A DNA stretch of 64,000 nt from Kosakonia oryzae (GTDB lineage: Bacteria > Pseudomonadota > Gammaproteobacteria > Enterobacterales > Enterobacteriaceae): NCBI RefSeq assembly GCF_001658025.2, contig NZ_CP014007.2:372001-436000 (forward strand), in the 5' to 3' direction. Shown one piece after another: positions 34,179 to 48,138 of this stretch. Each line of letters begins with the position of its first letter. Within the stretch, counting starts at the first letter, position 1. Position numbers and translations under genes: made by a program. The notes beneath the pieces were generated by a model. That model did no database searches. It had not been told where the DNA came from and saw only the letters and a program-made list of their open reading frames with translations.

Positions 34179-34856
34179 ATGAAACAGTATTTGATTGCCC
34201 CTTCGATTTTATCGGCTGACTTTGCTCGCCTGGGCGAAGACACTGCCAACGCGCTGGCCGCTGGCGGCGACGTTGTCCACTTCGATGTGATGGACAACCA
34301 TTACGTACCGAACCTGACTATCGGGCCGATGGTGCTCAAAGCGCTGCGCAACTACGGCATCACCGCGCCTATCGACGTGCATTTGATGGTGAAACCGGTT
34401 GACCGCCTGGTGCCGGATTTCGCCGCCGCAGGTGCGAGCATCATTACCTTTCATCCCGAAGCTTCCGAGCATGTTGACCGCACGCTGCAACTGATCAAAG
34501 AGCAGGGTTGTAAAGCGGGGCTGGTGTTTAACCCGGCGACGCCGCTGAGCTACCTGGATTATGTGCTGGACAAGCTGGATGTGATCCTACTGATGTCAGT
34601 GAACCCCGGTTTTGGTGGTCAGTCCTTTATTCCGCATACGCTGGATAAACTGCGCGAAGTTCGCCGCCGCATTGATGCTTCCGGTTTTGATATTCGTCTG
34701 GAAGTCGATGGCGGGGTTAAAGCCAGCAATATCGGCGAGATTGCCGCTGCTGGTGCGGATATGTTCGTGGCGGGTTCAGCAATTTTTGATAAGCCGGATT
34801 ACAAACAGGTTATTGATGAAATGCGTAGCGAACTGGCGAAGGTAAGTCATGGATAA
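34179..34856 (+). CDS. rpe: Ribulose-phosphate 3-epimerase
   Basis: 225-residue TIM-barrel enzyme interconverting ribulose-5-phosphate and xylulose-5-phosphate. Metal and catalytic residues lie in [19 protein letters not shown] and LEVDGGV. The start MKQYLIAPS is preferred over the ATG two codons earlier because aaggag then sits at the right distance (6 nt). Overlaps gph by 8 bp. Confidence 0.97.
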   Translation: MKQYLIAPSILSADFARLGEDTANALAAGGDVVHFDVMDNHYVPNLTIGPMVLKALRNYGITAPIDVHLMVKPVDRLVPDFAAAGASIITFHPEASEHVDRTLQLIKEQGCKAGLVFNPATPLSYLDYVLDKLDVILLMSVNPGFGGQSFIPHTLDKLREVRRRIDASGFDIRLEVDGGVKASNIGEIAAAGADMFVAGSAIFDKPDYKQVIDEMRSELAKVSHG

Positions 34857-35607
34857 ATTGCAGTCAATTCAAGGTGTGGCGTTCGATCTGGATGGCACGC
34901 TGGTGGATAGCGCGCCGGGGTTGACGGCCGCCGTAGACAGCGCGTTGTATGCGCTGGAACTCCCTCAGGCCGGTGAAGCGCGCGTGGTGACCTGGATTGG
35001 TAACGGCGCGGATGTGCTGATGGAACGCGCATTCCACTGGTCGCGCCAGGAACGCTCTATTCAGCGTGCTGCGCAGGGCAAGCCAGACATTGAAGAGCAT
35101 GTTGCGCAGGGAGAGCAGATTCGCATGCTGCGTAAGTTGTTTAATCATTATTACGAAGAGACGGTGGAAGAGGGCAGTTTTCTGTTTCCGGATGTGGCTG
35201 ACACCCTGGCGGCGCTGCACGCCAAAGGCATGCCGTTGGCGCTGGTGACCAACAAACCGACGCCGTTTGTCGCTCCACTGCTGGAAGCGCTTGATATCGC
35301 ACAATTCTTCTCGTTTGTCGCCGGCGGCGACGATGTGGTGAACAAAAAGCCGCACCCGGAACCGTTGCTTCTGGTGTGTAAAAAGCTCAATATTCAGCCT
35401 CACGAGCTACTTTTCGTGGGTGATTCGCGTAACGATATCCTGGCGGCGAAAGCGGCAGGCAGCGTTTCTGTGGGCCTGACTTACGGTTATAACTACGGCG
35501 AAGCGATCACCCTGAGCGAACCAGACCTCGTCTTTGATCACTTTAAGGACTTACTGCCCGCATTTGGGCTTTCGCATATTGAACATCAGGAAATGAAAAA
35601 TGACTAA
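34849..35607 (+). CDS. gph: Phosphoglycolate phosphatase
   Basis: 252-residue HAD phosphatase removing 2-phosphoglycolate formed during repair of DNA 3' ends. Motif [11 protein letters not shown] (residues 12-21), motif II VTNKPT, motif III Lys in [10 protein letters not shown], motif [14 protein letters not shown]. Overlaps both rpe and trpS by 8 bp, so translation is probably coupled. Confidence 0.96.
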   Translation: MDKLQSIQGVAFDLDGTLVDSAPGLTAAVDSALYALELPQAGEARVVTWIGNGADVLMERAFHWSRQERSIQRAAQGKPDIEEHVAQGEQIRMLRKLFNHYYEETVEEGSFLFPDVADTLAALHAKGMPLALVTNKPTPFVAPLLEALDIAQFFSFVAGGDDVVNKKPHPEPLLLVCKKLNIQPHELLFVGDSRNDILAAKAAGSVSVGLTYGYNYGEAITLSEPDLVFDHFKDLLPAFGLSHIEHQEMKND

Positions 35608-36604
35608 GCCCATCGTCTTTAGTGGCGCACAGCCCTCAGGTGAACTAACCATTGGCAACTATATGGGTGCGCTGCGTCAGTGGGTAAACATGCAGGACGA
35701 CTACCACTGTATTTATTGTATCGTTGACCAGCACGCAATTACCGTGCGTCAGGATCCGCAGGCGCTGCGTAAAGCGACGCTGGATACGCTGGCGCTGTAT
35801 CTGGCCTGTGGTATTGATCCGCAGAAAAGTACTATTTTCGTTCAGTCGCATGTGACTGAACATGCCCAGTTGGGCTGGGCGCTGAACTGCTACACCTATT
35901 TTGGTGAGCTGAGCCGTATGACGCAGTTCAAAGACAAATCTGCTCGCTATGCGGAAAACATCAACGCCGGTCTGTTTGATTATCCAGTACTGATGGCGGC
36001 GGATATTTTGCTGTATCAGACCAATCAGGTGCCGGTTGGGGAAGATCAGAAACAGCATCTGGAACTGAGCCGCGATATCGCTCAGCGTTTTAACGCAATC
36101 TACGGCGATATCTTTAAAGTGCCGGAACCGTTCATTCCGAAATCCGGTGCGCGCGTGATGTCACTGCTGGAGCCGACGAAGAAAATGTCTAAGTCGGACG
36201 ATAACCGTAATAACGTGATTGGCCTGCTGGAAGATCCGAAATCCGTGGTGAAGAAAATCAAACGCGCGGTGACCGATTCCGACGAGCCGCCGGTTGTGCG
36301 TTATGATATCGCCAACAAAGCGGGCGTTTCCAACCTGCTGGATATTCTCTCCGCCGTTACCGGCCAGAGCATTCCGGAGCTGGAACAGCACTTCGAAGGC
36401 AAAATGTACGGTCATCTGAAAGGCGAAGTGGCGGAAGCGGTTTCCGGCATGCTGACCGAGTTGCAGGAGCGTTATCATCGCTACCGCAATGACGAAGCTT
36501 TCCTGCAGCAGGTGATGAAAGAGGGGGCCGAGAAAGCCAGCGCACGCGCCTCTGAAACGCTGAAGAAAGTCTACGAAGCGATTGGCTTTGTCGCCAAACC
36601 GTAA
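35600..36604 (+). CDS. trpS: Tryptophanyl-tRNA synthetase
   Basis: 334-residue class I synthetase. The HIGH-like motif is in [16 protein letters not shown] and the KMSKS loop is intact in [10 protein letters not shown]. Last gene of the aroK-trpS superoperon and convergent with cysG. In E. coli K-12 the yhf and frl genes stand between trpS and cysG; here only a 44-bp stem-loop gap remains. Confidence 0.97.
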   Translation: MTKPIVFSGAQPSGELTIGNYMGALRQWVNMQDDYHCIYCIVDQHAITVRQDPQALRKATLDTLALYLACGIDPQKSTIFVQSHVTEHAQLGWALNCYTYFGELSRMTQFKDKSARYAENINAGLFDYPVLMAADILLYQTNQVPVGEDQKQHLELSRDIAQRFNAIYGDIFKVPEPFIPKSGARVMSLLEPTKKMSKSDDNRNNVIGLLEDPKSVVKKIKRAVTDSDEPPVVRYDIANKAGVSNLLDILSAVTGQSIPELEQHFEGKMYGHLKGEVAEAVSGMLTELQERYHRYRNDEAFLQQVMKEGAEKASARASETLKKVYEAIGFVAKP

Positions 36605-36610
36605 TTGATA

Positions 36611-36643
36611 ATTGCCGGATGAGCGAAGCCGCCATCCGGCAAT
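36611..36643. terminator. REP-like bidirectional stem-loop trpS / cysG
   Basis: ATTGCCGGATG and CATCCGGCAAT form a perfect 11-bp stem around an 11-nt loop, followed by tttattt. It lies between convergent stops and probably ends both transcripts. Confidence 0.78.
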
Positions 36644-36648
36644 TTATT

Positions 36649-38013
36649 TCAAAACCACTTCAGCTTATCGCGTAGCGCCACGACGCGACCCACAATAATC
36701 AGCGCCGGGCTTTCCACCTGCTGCGCCAGTTCGCCGAGTTGCGATAAATCACCACTCACCACACGCTGCTGTACCGAGGTCCCGTTTTCCACCAGCGCCA
36801 CTGGCATATCGGTCTGCATACCGTGTTCAATGAGCTGTGCCTGAATGGTGGCGGCCTGATTTAAGCCCATATAAAACACCAGCGTCTGTTTTTCTGCCGC
36901 CAGGTTGGCCCAGTCCAGCTCGCTGCCAGTTTTCAGATGCCCCGTTACCAGCCGTACGCTTTGCGCATAATCGCGGTGCGTCAGGGGAATGCCTGAATAG
37001 GCCGAACAGCCGGATGCCGCGGTAATCCCCGGTACAACGGAGAAGGGAATTCCTGCATGGCACAAGGTTTCCAGCTCTTCACCGCCGCGGCCGAAAATGA
37101 ACGGATCGCCGCCCTTCAGACGCACAACGCGTTTGCCCTGCTTCGCTTCGCGCAGCAGGATCTGGTTGATCTCTTCCTGCGGCACGCAGTGATAGCCTGC
37201 GCGTTTACCGACAAAGACACGATCGGCGTCGCGGCGCACCAGATTCATGATCTCATCGGAAACCAGACGATCGTAGACCACCACATCGGCCTGCTGGATC
37301 TGCTGCAAACCTTTCAACGTCAGCAATCCGGCATCGCCAGGACCTGCGCCCACCAGCACCACTTCGCCACGGTTATCCAGCGGTTCGGTCAGCAATTGTT
37401 CGGTGATTTTCTCTACCGCCGAAGTATTCTGGTTCGCCAGAGATTGCGCCAGCCGGTCGTTAACAAACAGTTTCTCCCAGAAACGGCGGCGTTCGCCGAC
37501 GCTGGCGAACTGGCGCTTTACGCGACTGCGTAGCTTACCGGCAAAGTGGGCAACATGGCCGAGATGCTGCGGCAGCAGCGATTCCAGCTTCTCACGCAGC
37601 AAACGCGCCAGTACCGGCGAAGTGCCGCCGGAGGAGACGGCCACCATCAGCGGTGAGCGGTCAATAATTGACGGCATGATAAAACTCGCCTGCGTGGGAG
37701 CATCGACCACATTACAGAAGATGCGGCGCGCTTCAGCCGCAGCGCTGACCTGCTGGTTAACGGCTTCGTTATCCGTGGCGGCGATAGCCAGCCAGCAATC
37801 ATCAAGCAGCGTCTCTTCGAACGCGCCTTCCGCCAGCGTCAGCATGCCTTCTGCCGCCCAGACGGTAAACTGCGGCGTAAACGCGAGTGCGTTAACGGTC
37901 AGCCGGGCGCCTGCGTCCATCAGCAGCCGGGCTTTGCGTTCGGCAACATCGCCGCCGCCAACCAGCAGGCATGCACGATCGCGTAATTGACAGAAAATGG
38001 GCAAATGATCCAC
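36649..38013 (-). CDS. cysG: Siroheme synthase CysG
   Basis: 454-residue trifunctional enzyme making siroheme for nitrite and sulfite reductases. N-terminal half ([28 protein letters not shown]) is the NAD-dependent precorrin-2 dehydrogenase and ferrochelatase; C-terminal half (from about 216, [18 protein letters not shown]) is the SAM-dependent uroporphyrinogen-III methyltransferase. A GTG start is chosen: gaggt stands 7-8 bp upstream and the N-terminus then fits E. coli CysG; the frame is open 15 codons further. Follows nirD on the same strand, but without nirC between them. Confidence 0.95.
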   Translation of the reverse strand: MDHLPIFCQLRDRACLLVGGGDVAERKARLLMDAGARLTVNALAFTPQFTVWAAEGMLTLAEGAFEETLLDDCWLAIAATDNEAVNQQVSAAAEARRIFCNVVDAPTQASFIMPSIIDRSPLMVAVSSGGTSPVLARLLREKLESLLPQHLGHVAHFAGKLRSRVKRQFASVGERRRFWEKLFVNDRLAQSLANQNTSAVEKITEQLLTEPLDNRGEVVLVGAGPGDAGLLTLKGLQQIQQADVVVYDRLVSDEIMNLVRRDADRVFVGKRAGYHCVPQEEINQILLREAKQGKRVVRLKGGDPFIFGRGGEELETLCHAGIPFSVVPGITAASGCSAYSGIPLTHRDYAQSVRLVTGHLKTGSELDWANLAAEKQTLVFYMGLNQAATIQAQLIEHGMQTDMPVALVENGTSVQQRVVSGDLSQLGELAQQVESPALIIVGRVVALRDKLKWF

Positions 38014-38091
38014 GACATTACCTCGGTATTGTTGTTGTTCGACGTAGCATACCAGCAAGAGAACTGCGGAAGTTAAGGGAATCTTGAAGGC

Positions 38092-38112
38092 GCGGGAGCG
38101 TTGCGCTCCCGC
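38092..38112. other. Stem-loop between nirD and cysG
   Basis: GCGGGAGCG-TTG-CGCTCCCGC, a perfect 9-bp stem 8 bp past the nirD stop. No T-run follows, so it may attenuate or protect nirBD mRNA rather than end it. It lies where nirC stands in E. coli. Confidence 0.65.
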
Positions 38113-38119
38113 TGGAGAG

Positions 38120-38446
38120 TCAGGCTTTGATCTGGACTTCGCCCTCTTTTACTCGCGCGTCGAAATGCGCGACAGAACGGCTTTCATCCTCCATACACAG
38201 GCCATCGCGCAGACGGAAACGCTGTTTTTTCAGCGGGCTTGCCACCCATAGATCGCCCTGATGCTCGGCGATAATCCCACGCGAAAGCACACTGGCTTCA
38301 AAGAAGGGATCAATATTACTGATGGCAAAAACCTGATCGTCATGGCGCGGGCGGAAAACGGCGACTTGTTTGCCGTTTACCAGCGCGCAGACGCCGGTGG
38401 CAGGCACGATGTCATCGATTTTGCAGATAGTGTTCCACTGGCTCAT
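38120..38446 (-). CDS. nirD: Nitrite reductase small subunit NirD
   Basis: 108-residue Rieske-fold partner of NirB in cytoplasmic NADH-dependent nitrite reduction to ammonium. As usual for NirD it lacks the Cys/His pairs of true Rieske proteins. Its start overlaps the nirB stop in ATGA, so the two are coupled. Confidence 0.95.
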   Translation of the reverse strand: MSQWNTICKIDDIVPATGVCALVNGKQVAVFRPRHDDQVFAISNIDPFFEASVLSRGIIAEHQGDLWVASPLKKQRFRLRDGLCMEDESRSVAHFDARVKEGEVQIKA

Positions 38447-40986
38447 GCGTTTTCCTCCACTAATACGACCGGAATACGTTCATAGGGCGTTGCCGGGCGA
38501 TGTTGTTCGCGTTCCGGTACCACTTGCACATTCGGGTCGCGGCGATCGCTGTTGATAAAGTGTTTGAAGCGCGTCTGGGCAGCAGGCGTGTTCACGGTTT
38601 CTGTCCATTCGCAAATTACCGCTTCACGCAGGCGGGTCATCTCTTCTTCCAGTTGCGCGTCAAAGCCCAGCTTGTCGTCGATAATCACGCTTTTCAGGTA
38701 CTCAATGCCGCCTTCCATGCTCTCCAGCCAGGAAGCGGTACGGGTGAGCTTGTCGGCGGTGCGGATGTAAAACATCATAAAGCGATCGAGGTATTGCAGC
38801 AGGGTTTCACGGTCGAGATCGGCAGCCAGCAGATCCGCATGGCGCGGTTTCATACCGCCGTTACCGCAAACATACAGGTTCCAGCCCTTTTCGGTGGCGA
38901 TAACGCCGACATCTTTCCCCTGCGCTTCCGCACACTCGCGGGTACAACCGGAAACGCCGAATTTCATTTTGTGTGGCGTACGGATGCCTTTGTAGCGATT
39001 CTCCAGTTCGACGCCAAAGCCAACGCTGTCGCCAACGCCGTAGCGACACCAGGTGGAGCCAACGCAGGTTTTCGCCATACGTAATGCTTTAGCGTACGCA
39101 TGGCCCGTTTCGAAACCGGCGTCGATAAGTTGACGCCAGATTTCCGGTAGATCGTCTTTTTGCGCGCCGAACAGGCCGATACGCTGCGAACCGGTGATTT
39201 TGGTGTACAGGTTAAATTCACGGGCGATACGGCCCACTTCCATCAACCCTTCTGGCGTGATTTCGCCGCCTGCGGAGCGCGGGATCACCGAATACGTACC
39301 GTCTTTCTGGATATTGGCGAGGAAGTTGTCGTTGGTGTCCTGCAACGGCGTATGTTGTGGTTTCAGGATGTACTCGTTCCAGCAGGAAGCGAGCAGCGAA
39401 CCAATGGTCGGTTTACATACTTCGCAGCCGTAGCCTTTACCGTATTTCGCCAGCAGCTCGTCGAAGGATTTAATCCCTTCCACGCGGATCAGGTGATACA
39501 ACTCCTGGCGCGAGTAGGCAAAGTGCTCGCACAGATTGTTGGTGACTTCGATACCCTGTTTTGCCAGTTCTGCGTTCAGCACTTGCGTCACCAGCGGGAT
39601 ACAACCGCCGCAGCCGGTACCGGCTTTGGTTTCGGCTTTCAGCGCAGCAACGGTATGACAGCCTTTATTGATGGCGGCGATCAGCGTGCCTTTGGTCACG
39701 TCGAAGCAGGAGCAGATTTGCGCGCTGTCCGGCAGCTTATCGACACCGATTGACGGTTTGCCGCTGCTGGCATGTGCAGGCAGGATCAGCGCATCCGGAT
39801 TCTCAGGCAGTTCGATGGCGTTGAGCACCAGTTGCAGCAGGTTGCCGAAATCGCTGGTGTCGCCCACCAGCACCGCGCCGAGCAGGGTTTTGTTATCCGG
39901 GCTGACGATCAGGCGCTTGTAAACCTCTTTGCTTTCGTCGAGATAAACATAGCTGCGAGAACCCGGCGTACGGCCATGCGCATCGCCGATACCGCCCACA
40001 TCAACACCGAGCAACTTCAGTTTGGCGCTGAGATCCGCGCCTTCAAAGGCATTTTGCGTACCCAGAATATGATCTACAGCGACCTGCGCCATTTTATAAC
40101 CCGGCGCGACCAGGCCATACACGCGGTTATTCCAGTTGGCGCATTCGCCGATGGCGTAGATGTTCGGATCGGAGGTCTGGCAGTTATCGTTGATCACGAT
40201 ACCGCCACGTTGCGCCACTTCCAGGCCGCACTGCGTCGCCAGCTTGTCGCGCGGTCGGATACCGGTTGAGAAGACGATAAAGTCCACTTCCAGCTCGCTG
40301 CCGTCGGCAAAGCGCATGGTTTTGCGCGCTTCGCTGCCTTCCTGCACGATCTCTTTGGTGTTTTTGCTGGTGTGAACGCGCACGCCCATGCTTTCGATTT
40401 TACGCTTCAGCTGTTCGCCGCCCATCTGATCGAGTTGCTCGGCCATCAGCATCGGGGCGAATTCGATCACATGCGTTTCGACGCCGAGATTTTTCAGCGC
40501 GCCAGCGGCTTCCAGGCCCAGCAGGCCGCCGCCGACCACCGCGCCACGACGGCTACGACGCGCGCAGGCTTCAATGGCGTTTAAATCTTCAATGGTGCGG
40601 TAGACGAAGCAGTCCTGCGTTTCCGAGCCTTTGATCGGAGGGATCCACGGATAGGAGCCGGTCGCCATGATCAGCTTGTCGTAATAGACTGTGCGCCCGG
40701 CGCTGGAGTGGATCACTTTTTCCTGCCGATTGATGGTAATGGCGCGTTCGCCTACCAGCACTTTTACACCGTGTTTTTCGTAAAAACCTTCGCGAACCAG
40801 CGACAACTCTTCGGCAGTATGATGAGAAAAATAGGATGAGAGATGGACGCGGTCGTAGGCTTTACGCGGCTCTTCACAAAAGACAGTAATATCGAACTGA
40901 GCGGCGTCGGTTTTATCGAGGAGATCCTCAATAAAACGGTGGCCGACCATGCCGTTACCGATAATAGCGAGTTTGACTTTGCTCAT
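38443..40986 (-). CDS. nirB: NADH nitrite reductase large subunit NirB
   Basis: 847-residue cytoplasmic siroheme enzyme. N-terminal FAD/NAD domain with GNGMVGHRFIEDL (residues 10-22); a BFD-type [2Fe-2S] region with Cys in ICSCFDVTKGTL and TGCGGCIP (about 420-465); C-terminal siroheme/[4Fe-4S] domain with SGCTRECAEAQGKD and YVCGNGGMKPRHA. Detoxifies nitrite to ammonium during anaerobic nitrate respiration. Its promoter carries FNR and NarL/NarP sites in the E. coli geometry. Confidence 0.97.
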   Translation of the reverse strand: MSKVKLAIIGNGMVGHRFIEDLLDKTDAAQFDITVFCEEPRKAYDRVHLSSYFSHHTAEELSLVREGFYEKHGVKVLVGERAITINRQEKVIHSSAGRTVYYDKLIMATGSYPWIPPIKGSETQDCFVYRTIEDLNAIEACARRSRRGAVVGGGLLGLEAAGALKNLGVETHVIEFAPMLMAEQLDQMGGEQLKRKIESMGVRVHTSKNTKEIVQEGSEARKTMRFADGSELEVDFIVFSTGIRPRDKLATQCGLEVAQRGGIVINDNCQTSDPNIYAIGECANWNNRVYGLVAPGYKMAQVAVDHILGTQNAFEGADLSAKLKLLGVDVGGIGDAHGRTPGSRSYVYLDESKEVYKRLIVSPDNKTLLGAVLVGDTSDFGNLLQLVLNAIELPENPDALILPAHASSGKPSIGVDKLPDSAQICSCFDVTKGTLIAAINKGCHTVAALKAETKAGTGCGGCIPLVTQVLNAELAKQGIEVTNNLCEHFAYSRQELYHLIRVEGIKSFDELLAKYGKGYGCEVCKPTIGSLLASCWNEYILKPQHTPLQDTNDNFLANIQKDGTYSVIPRSAGGEITPEGLMEVGRIAREFNLYTKITGSQRIGLFGAQKDDLPEIWRQLIDAGFETGHAYAKALRMAKTCVGSTWCRYGVGDSVGFGVELENRYKGIRTPHKMKFGVSGCTRECAEAQGKDVGVIATEKGWNLYVCGNGGMKPRHADLLAADLDRETLLQYLDRFMMFYIRTADKLTRTASWLESMEGGIEYLKSVIIDDKLGFDAQLEEEMTRLREAVICEWTETVNTPAAQTRFKHFINSDRRDPNVQVVPEREQHRPATPYERIPVVLVEENA

Positions 40987-41017
40987 TTTTGCCTCGATTT
41001 CTTTTCTATTACCTCCT

Positions 41018-41058
41018 ACCTTAACGATTCAGCCCCCCTACTTATTGATGTGCATCAA
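41018..41058 (-). promoter_or_regulatory. nirB promoter with FNR site
   Basis: TTGATGTGCATCAA at 41045-41058 is a perfect FNR palindrome (TTGAT-N4-ATCAA). The minus-strand -10 is TAAGGT (41018-41023). If FNR sits at -41.5 as in E. coli, transcription starts near 41010, 24 bp before the nirB ATG. Confidence 0.88.
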
Positions 41059-41071
41059 ATACATCTTCGCC

Positions 41072-41087
41072 TACCACTTAATGAGTA
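41072..41087. promoter_or_regulatory. NarL/NarP 7-2-7 site upstream of nirB
   Basis: TACCACT-TA-ATGAGTA is an inverted pair of NarL/NarP heptamers. Its centre is 28 bp from the FNR centre, the same as the -69.5/-41.5 arrangement known for E. coli nirB, so nitrate and nitrite control is expected. Confidence 0.85.
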
Positions 41088-41225
41088 GCTCATTGATTTT
41101 TCTTGGTTTTTATAAGTTGCGGATATCCATGGCTTTTATGGTTTGCGTTAAATGTGTGCAAAAAAAAGCGGGTTTTTGCTCGCGTCTCTGATACAAGATA
41201 TCTGACGAAAACACGGAGGCATGCT

Positions 41226-42524
41226 ATGTCGGCAACACCGCTTTGGTTGGTTCAGAATGTGCATTTACCCGATCGTGAAGGGCTGTGGCAAATCGCCATT
41301 GAGCAGGGGTGCTTTGGCGAAATTACGCCGATGGGCGCAACGCATAGCGATAGCCTCGAAGTGCTGAATGCTCGCGGCGGCCTGGCGCTGCCGCCGTTTA
41401 TCGAACCGCATATCCACCTTGATACTACGCAAACCGCCGGTGAACCGAACTGGAACCAGTCCGGCACGCTGTTTGAGGGGATTGAACGCTGGGCGGAACG
41501 CAAGGCGTTGCTTAGCCATGAGGATGTGAAAGCACGCGCCTGGCAGACGCTGAAGTGGCAAATGGCCAATGGCGTGCAGCATGTGCGCACCCATGTTGAT
41601 GTCTCCGATCCTTCCCTGACCGCACTGAAAGCGATGCTGGAAGTGAAAGCGGAGGTCGCGCCGTGGATCGATCTGCAGATTGTCGCGTTTCCACAGGAAG
41701 GCATTCTCTCTTACCCCAATGGTGCGGAGTTGCTGGAAGAGGCGTTACATCTGGGTGCCGATGTTGTCGGGGCGATCCCGCATTTTGAGTTTACCCGCGA
41801 GTACGGCGTGGAATCGCTGCATATTGCCTTCGCACTGGCGCAAAAATATGACCGTCCGCTGGATATTCACTGTGATGAGATCGATGACGAGCAGTCGCGT
41901 TTTGTCGAGACGGTGGCTGCACTGGCGCTAAAAATGGGTATCGGCCCGCGTGTGACGGCCAGTCATACCACCGCCATGCACTCTTATAATGGCGCTTATA
42001 CTTCGCGGCTGTTCCGCCTGCTGAAGCTTTCCGGCATCAACTTCGTTGCCAATCCGCTGGTCAATATTCATCTGCAAGGGCGTTTTGATGATTATCCGAA
42101 ACGTCGGGGCATTACGCGGGTGAAAGAGCTGCTGGCGGCGGAGATCAACGTCTGCTTTGGTCATGATGATGTGTTTGATCCCTGGTATCCGCTCGGTACG
42201 GGCAATATGCTGCAGGTGCTGCATATGGGGCTGCATGTCTGCCAGTTGATGGGCTATCAACAAATTGATCAGGGGCTGCGTTTAATCACCCATAACAGCG
42301 CCAGAACTTTCGGTCTGACGCAGTACGGTATTGTCCCCGGCAACCCGGCCAATATGATTATTTTGCCGGTGGAAAGCGGGTTTGATGCTGTGCGTTGCCA
42401 GGCACCGGTGAGATGGTCTATTCGTCAGGGGCGAGTGATTGCCAGTACGCAGCCTGCGCAAAGTTGGGTGAAGATGGATAGCGGCGGTGAAGAGGTTCAG
42501 TTTAGCCGTTATCACACCCGGTAA
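41226..42524 (+). CDS. codA: Cytosine deaminase (CodA-like)
   Basis: 432-residue amidohydrolase converting cytosine to uracil and ammonia. Metal ligands: [27 protein letters not shown] and GHDDVFDP, matching E. coli CodA closely over the whole length (E. coli: 427). The frame is open 41 codons upstream, but ATG at 41226 has a ggaggc ribosome site and fits the family. No codB permease is adjacent; in E. coli codBA is elsewhere and this position is held by tsgA. Divergent from nirB across about 240 bp that also hold the nirB control sites. Confidence 0.92.
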   Translation: MSATPLWLVQNVHLPDREGLWQIAIEQGCFGEITPMGATHSDSLEVLNARGGLALPPFIEPHIHLDTTQTAGEPNWNQSGTLFEGIERWAERKALLSHEDVKARAWQTLKWQMANGVQHVRTHVDVSDPSLTALKAMLEVKAEVAPWIDLQIVAFPQEGILSYPNGAELLEEALHLGADVVGAIPHFEFTREYGVESLHIAFALAQKYDRPLDIHCDEIDDEQSRFVETVAALALKMGIGPRVTASHTTAMHSYNGAYTSRLFRLLKLSGINFVANPLVNIHLQGRFDDYPKRRGITRVKELLAAEINVCFGHDDVFDPWYPLGTGNMLQVLHMGLHVCQLMGYQQIDQGLRLITHNSARTFGLTQYGIVPGNPANMIILPVESGFDAVRCQAPVRWSIRQGRVIASTQPAQSWVKMDSGGEEVQFSRYHTR

Positions 42525-42533
42525 CCTGTGGCG

Positions 42534-42566
42534 TCAGACCGTATCTTGCGATTGTGAGCGGTCTGA
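42534..42566. other. Inverted repeat between codA-like gene and ppiA
   Basis: TCAGACCG and CGGTCTGA arms (8 bp) around a 17-nt spacer that includes TGTGAG. It begins 10 bp after the deaminase stop. It could be a weak transcript end or part of the ppiA promoter; there is no T-run. Confidence 0.4.
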
Positions 42567-42670
42567 TGTTACATATGTTTCCAAATACGTAAAATTAAGT
42601 AAAAGGCTGGCCTGCTGGCTGACTGCTCTTTAGAATCAAGCCACTCGCTTTCTTTACTGCACTTCGTTAA

Positions 42671-43252
<582 letters not shown>

Positions 43253-43358
43253 CACTCCTTTCGCACGGGTTTTTCGCCCGTGCTTAGTTTGCTTCCCTGC
43301 GTAACGTTAAATTGCTGCTTATAATTTGGGCAACTACATGTGCAAACAGGGAGGCGCT

Positions 43359-43529
43359 ATGCCGAAAAAACTCACCGACAGGCAAAAATCCCGTCTCTGG
43401 GAGCAGCAGCGTAATGTGAACTTCCAGGCCAGCCGACGACTGGAAGGCGTGGACACTGCGCTGGTGACGCTCACCGCCGAAGAAGCCAACATTCGACTTG
43501 CAGAACTCCGGAGGCACTATGAGCGATAA
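43359..43529 (+). CDS. yhfG: YhfG, antitoxin-like partner of Fic
   Basis: 56-residue helical protein. Contains the inhibitory motif (S/T)xxxE(G/N) as SRRLEG at residues 25-30; in class I Fic systems this helix pushes a Glu into the Fic ATP site and blocks AMP transfer. The start MPKKLTDRQ follows E. coli YhfG (55 residues) and has an excellent gggaggc ribosome site. Overlaps fic by 11 bp. Confidence 0.9.
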   Translation: MPKKLTDRQKSRLWEQQRNVNFQASRRLEGVDTALVTLTAEEANIRLAELRRHYER

Positions 43530-44121
43530 ATTTGGCGATGGCCGCGATCCGTACCTCTACCCAGGCCTGAATATGATGCGCAACCTGCTGGGTATTCACC
43601 AGGCGCAGCGTCTGGAGCAAGCCGCTTATGAGCTGACGGCACTACGCGCAGCGACGCTCGAACTGGGGCCGCTGGCGCGCGGGCTTCCGCATCTGTGCGC
43701 TATTCATCATCACCTTTACCAGGATGTGTTCGACTGGGCCGGGAAGTTCCGGGAAGTGGATATTTACGAGGGCGATACGCGTTTTTGCCATTTCGAATAC
43801 ATCGAAAAAGAGGGCAACGCACTGATGCAGCAACTGGAAGAGGAAGAGTGGCTGTGCGGCCTCTCTTCGGATGCGTTTATTGAACGGCTTGCACACTATT
43901 ACTGTGAAATCAATGTGCTGCATCCCTTCCGTCTCGGCAATGGCATCGCACAGCGCATCTTTTTTGAACAGCTTGCGCTGCATGCCGGTTACATTCTGGA
44001 CTGGCGCGGTATCGTGCCTGAACGCTGGAGCGCGGCGAACCAGGCCGGAGCGATGGGGGATTTAGATCCGCTATGCGCCATCTTCCGTAAAGTGGTAAGC
44101 GAAGCTGTCGAAAGCGAGTAA
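43519..44121 (+). CDS. fic: Fic-domain protein with degenerate active-site motif
   Basis: 200-residue Fic protein. The loop reads [12 protein letters not shown] from His135, against the consensus HPFx(D/E)GN(G/K)RxxR: the Mg-binding acidic residue is Leu and the first Arg is Ile. E. coli K-12 Fic deviates similarly (Val in place of the acid). Hence AMP-transferase activity may be weak or altered. Coupled to yhfG upstream and followed 30 bp later by pabA, as in E. coli. Confidence 0.92.
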   Translation: MSDKFGDGRDPYLYPGLNMMRNLLGIHQAQRLEQAAYELTALRAATLELGPLARGLPHLCAIHHHLYQDVFDWAGKFREVDIYEGDTRFCHFEYIEKEGNALMQQLEEEEWLCGLSSDAFIERLAHYYCEINVLHPFRLGNGIAQRIFFEQLALHAGYILDWRGIVPERWSAANQAGAMGDLDPLCAIFRKVVSEAVESE

Positions 44122-44151
44122 ACTAGCGCGGTTTATTTTACCGAGGCCGCT

Positions 44152-44715
44152 ATGATCCTGCTTATCGACAATTACGACTCCTTCACCTGGAACCTGTATC
44201 AATACTTTTGCGAACTGGGCGCAAGGGTGGAGGTGAGGCGTAACGATGAGCTGGCGCTTGAGGATATTGCCGCGCTGGCACCGCAAAAAATCGTTATCTC
44301 GCCTGGTCCCTGTACACCGGATGAGTCCGGTATTTCGCTGGAAGCCATTCGCCATTATGCAGGCAAACTTCCTCTGCTGGGCGTCTGTCTTGGTCATCAG
44401 GCGATTGCCCAGGTTTTTGGCGCGAAGATTGTCCGTGCGGCAAAAGTGATGCACGGCAAAACATCGCCCATTACCCATAACAACCGCGGCGTATTTACCG
44501 GGCTTAATAATCCGTTAACCGTCACCCGTTACCATTCTTTGGTGATTGACCCGCCTACGCTACCCGCCTGCTTTGAAGTCACTGCACGCACGGAAAGCGG
44601 GGAAATAATGGGGATTCGCCACCGGCAGTGGGATCTGGAAGGCGTACAGTTTCACCCGGAAAGCATTCTTAGCGAGCAGGGCCACCAGTTACTGGAAAAC
44701 TTCCTCAAACGGTGA
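44152..44715 (+). CDS. pabA: Aminodeoxychorismate synthase component II PabA
   Basis: 187-residue class I glutamine amidotransferase that feeds ammonia to PabB for p-aminobenzoate and folate synthesis. Nucleophile Cys79 in [15 protein letters not shown]; the His/Glu pair is in [11 protein letters not shown] near 168-170. The solitary pab-type sequence and its place between fic and argD mark it as PabA rather than TrpG. Confidence 0.96.
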   Translation: MILLIDNYDSFTWNLYQYFCELGARVEVRRNDELALEDIAALAPQKIVISPGPCTPDESGISLEAIRHYAGKLPLLGVCLGHQAIAQVFGAKIVRAAKVMHGKTSPITHNNRGVFTGLNNPLTVTRYHSLVIDPPTLPACFEVTARTESGEIMGIRHRQWDLEGVQFHPESILSEQGHQLLENFLKR

Positions 44716-44731
44716 TTTCTGGTTGCCATGC

Positions 44732-48091
<3,360 letters not shown>

Positions 48092-48138
48092 GAGGAGAGA
48101 AAACGGCGCGCCGGGTAAACGATGCGCCGTTTTACGGA

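Noticed and set aside
41129-41148. Possible PurR or sigma-54 site upstream of the cytosine deaminase gene
   Set aside because: A tttgcgt half matches PurR but the other half does not; GG and GC elements are 12 bp apart rather than the 10 needed for sigma-54.
43359-44121. yhfG-fic as a newly acquired toxin-antitoxin system
   Set aside because: The pair is at the same place as in E. coli (between ppiA and pabA) and is a core enterobacterial locus.
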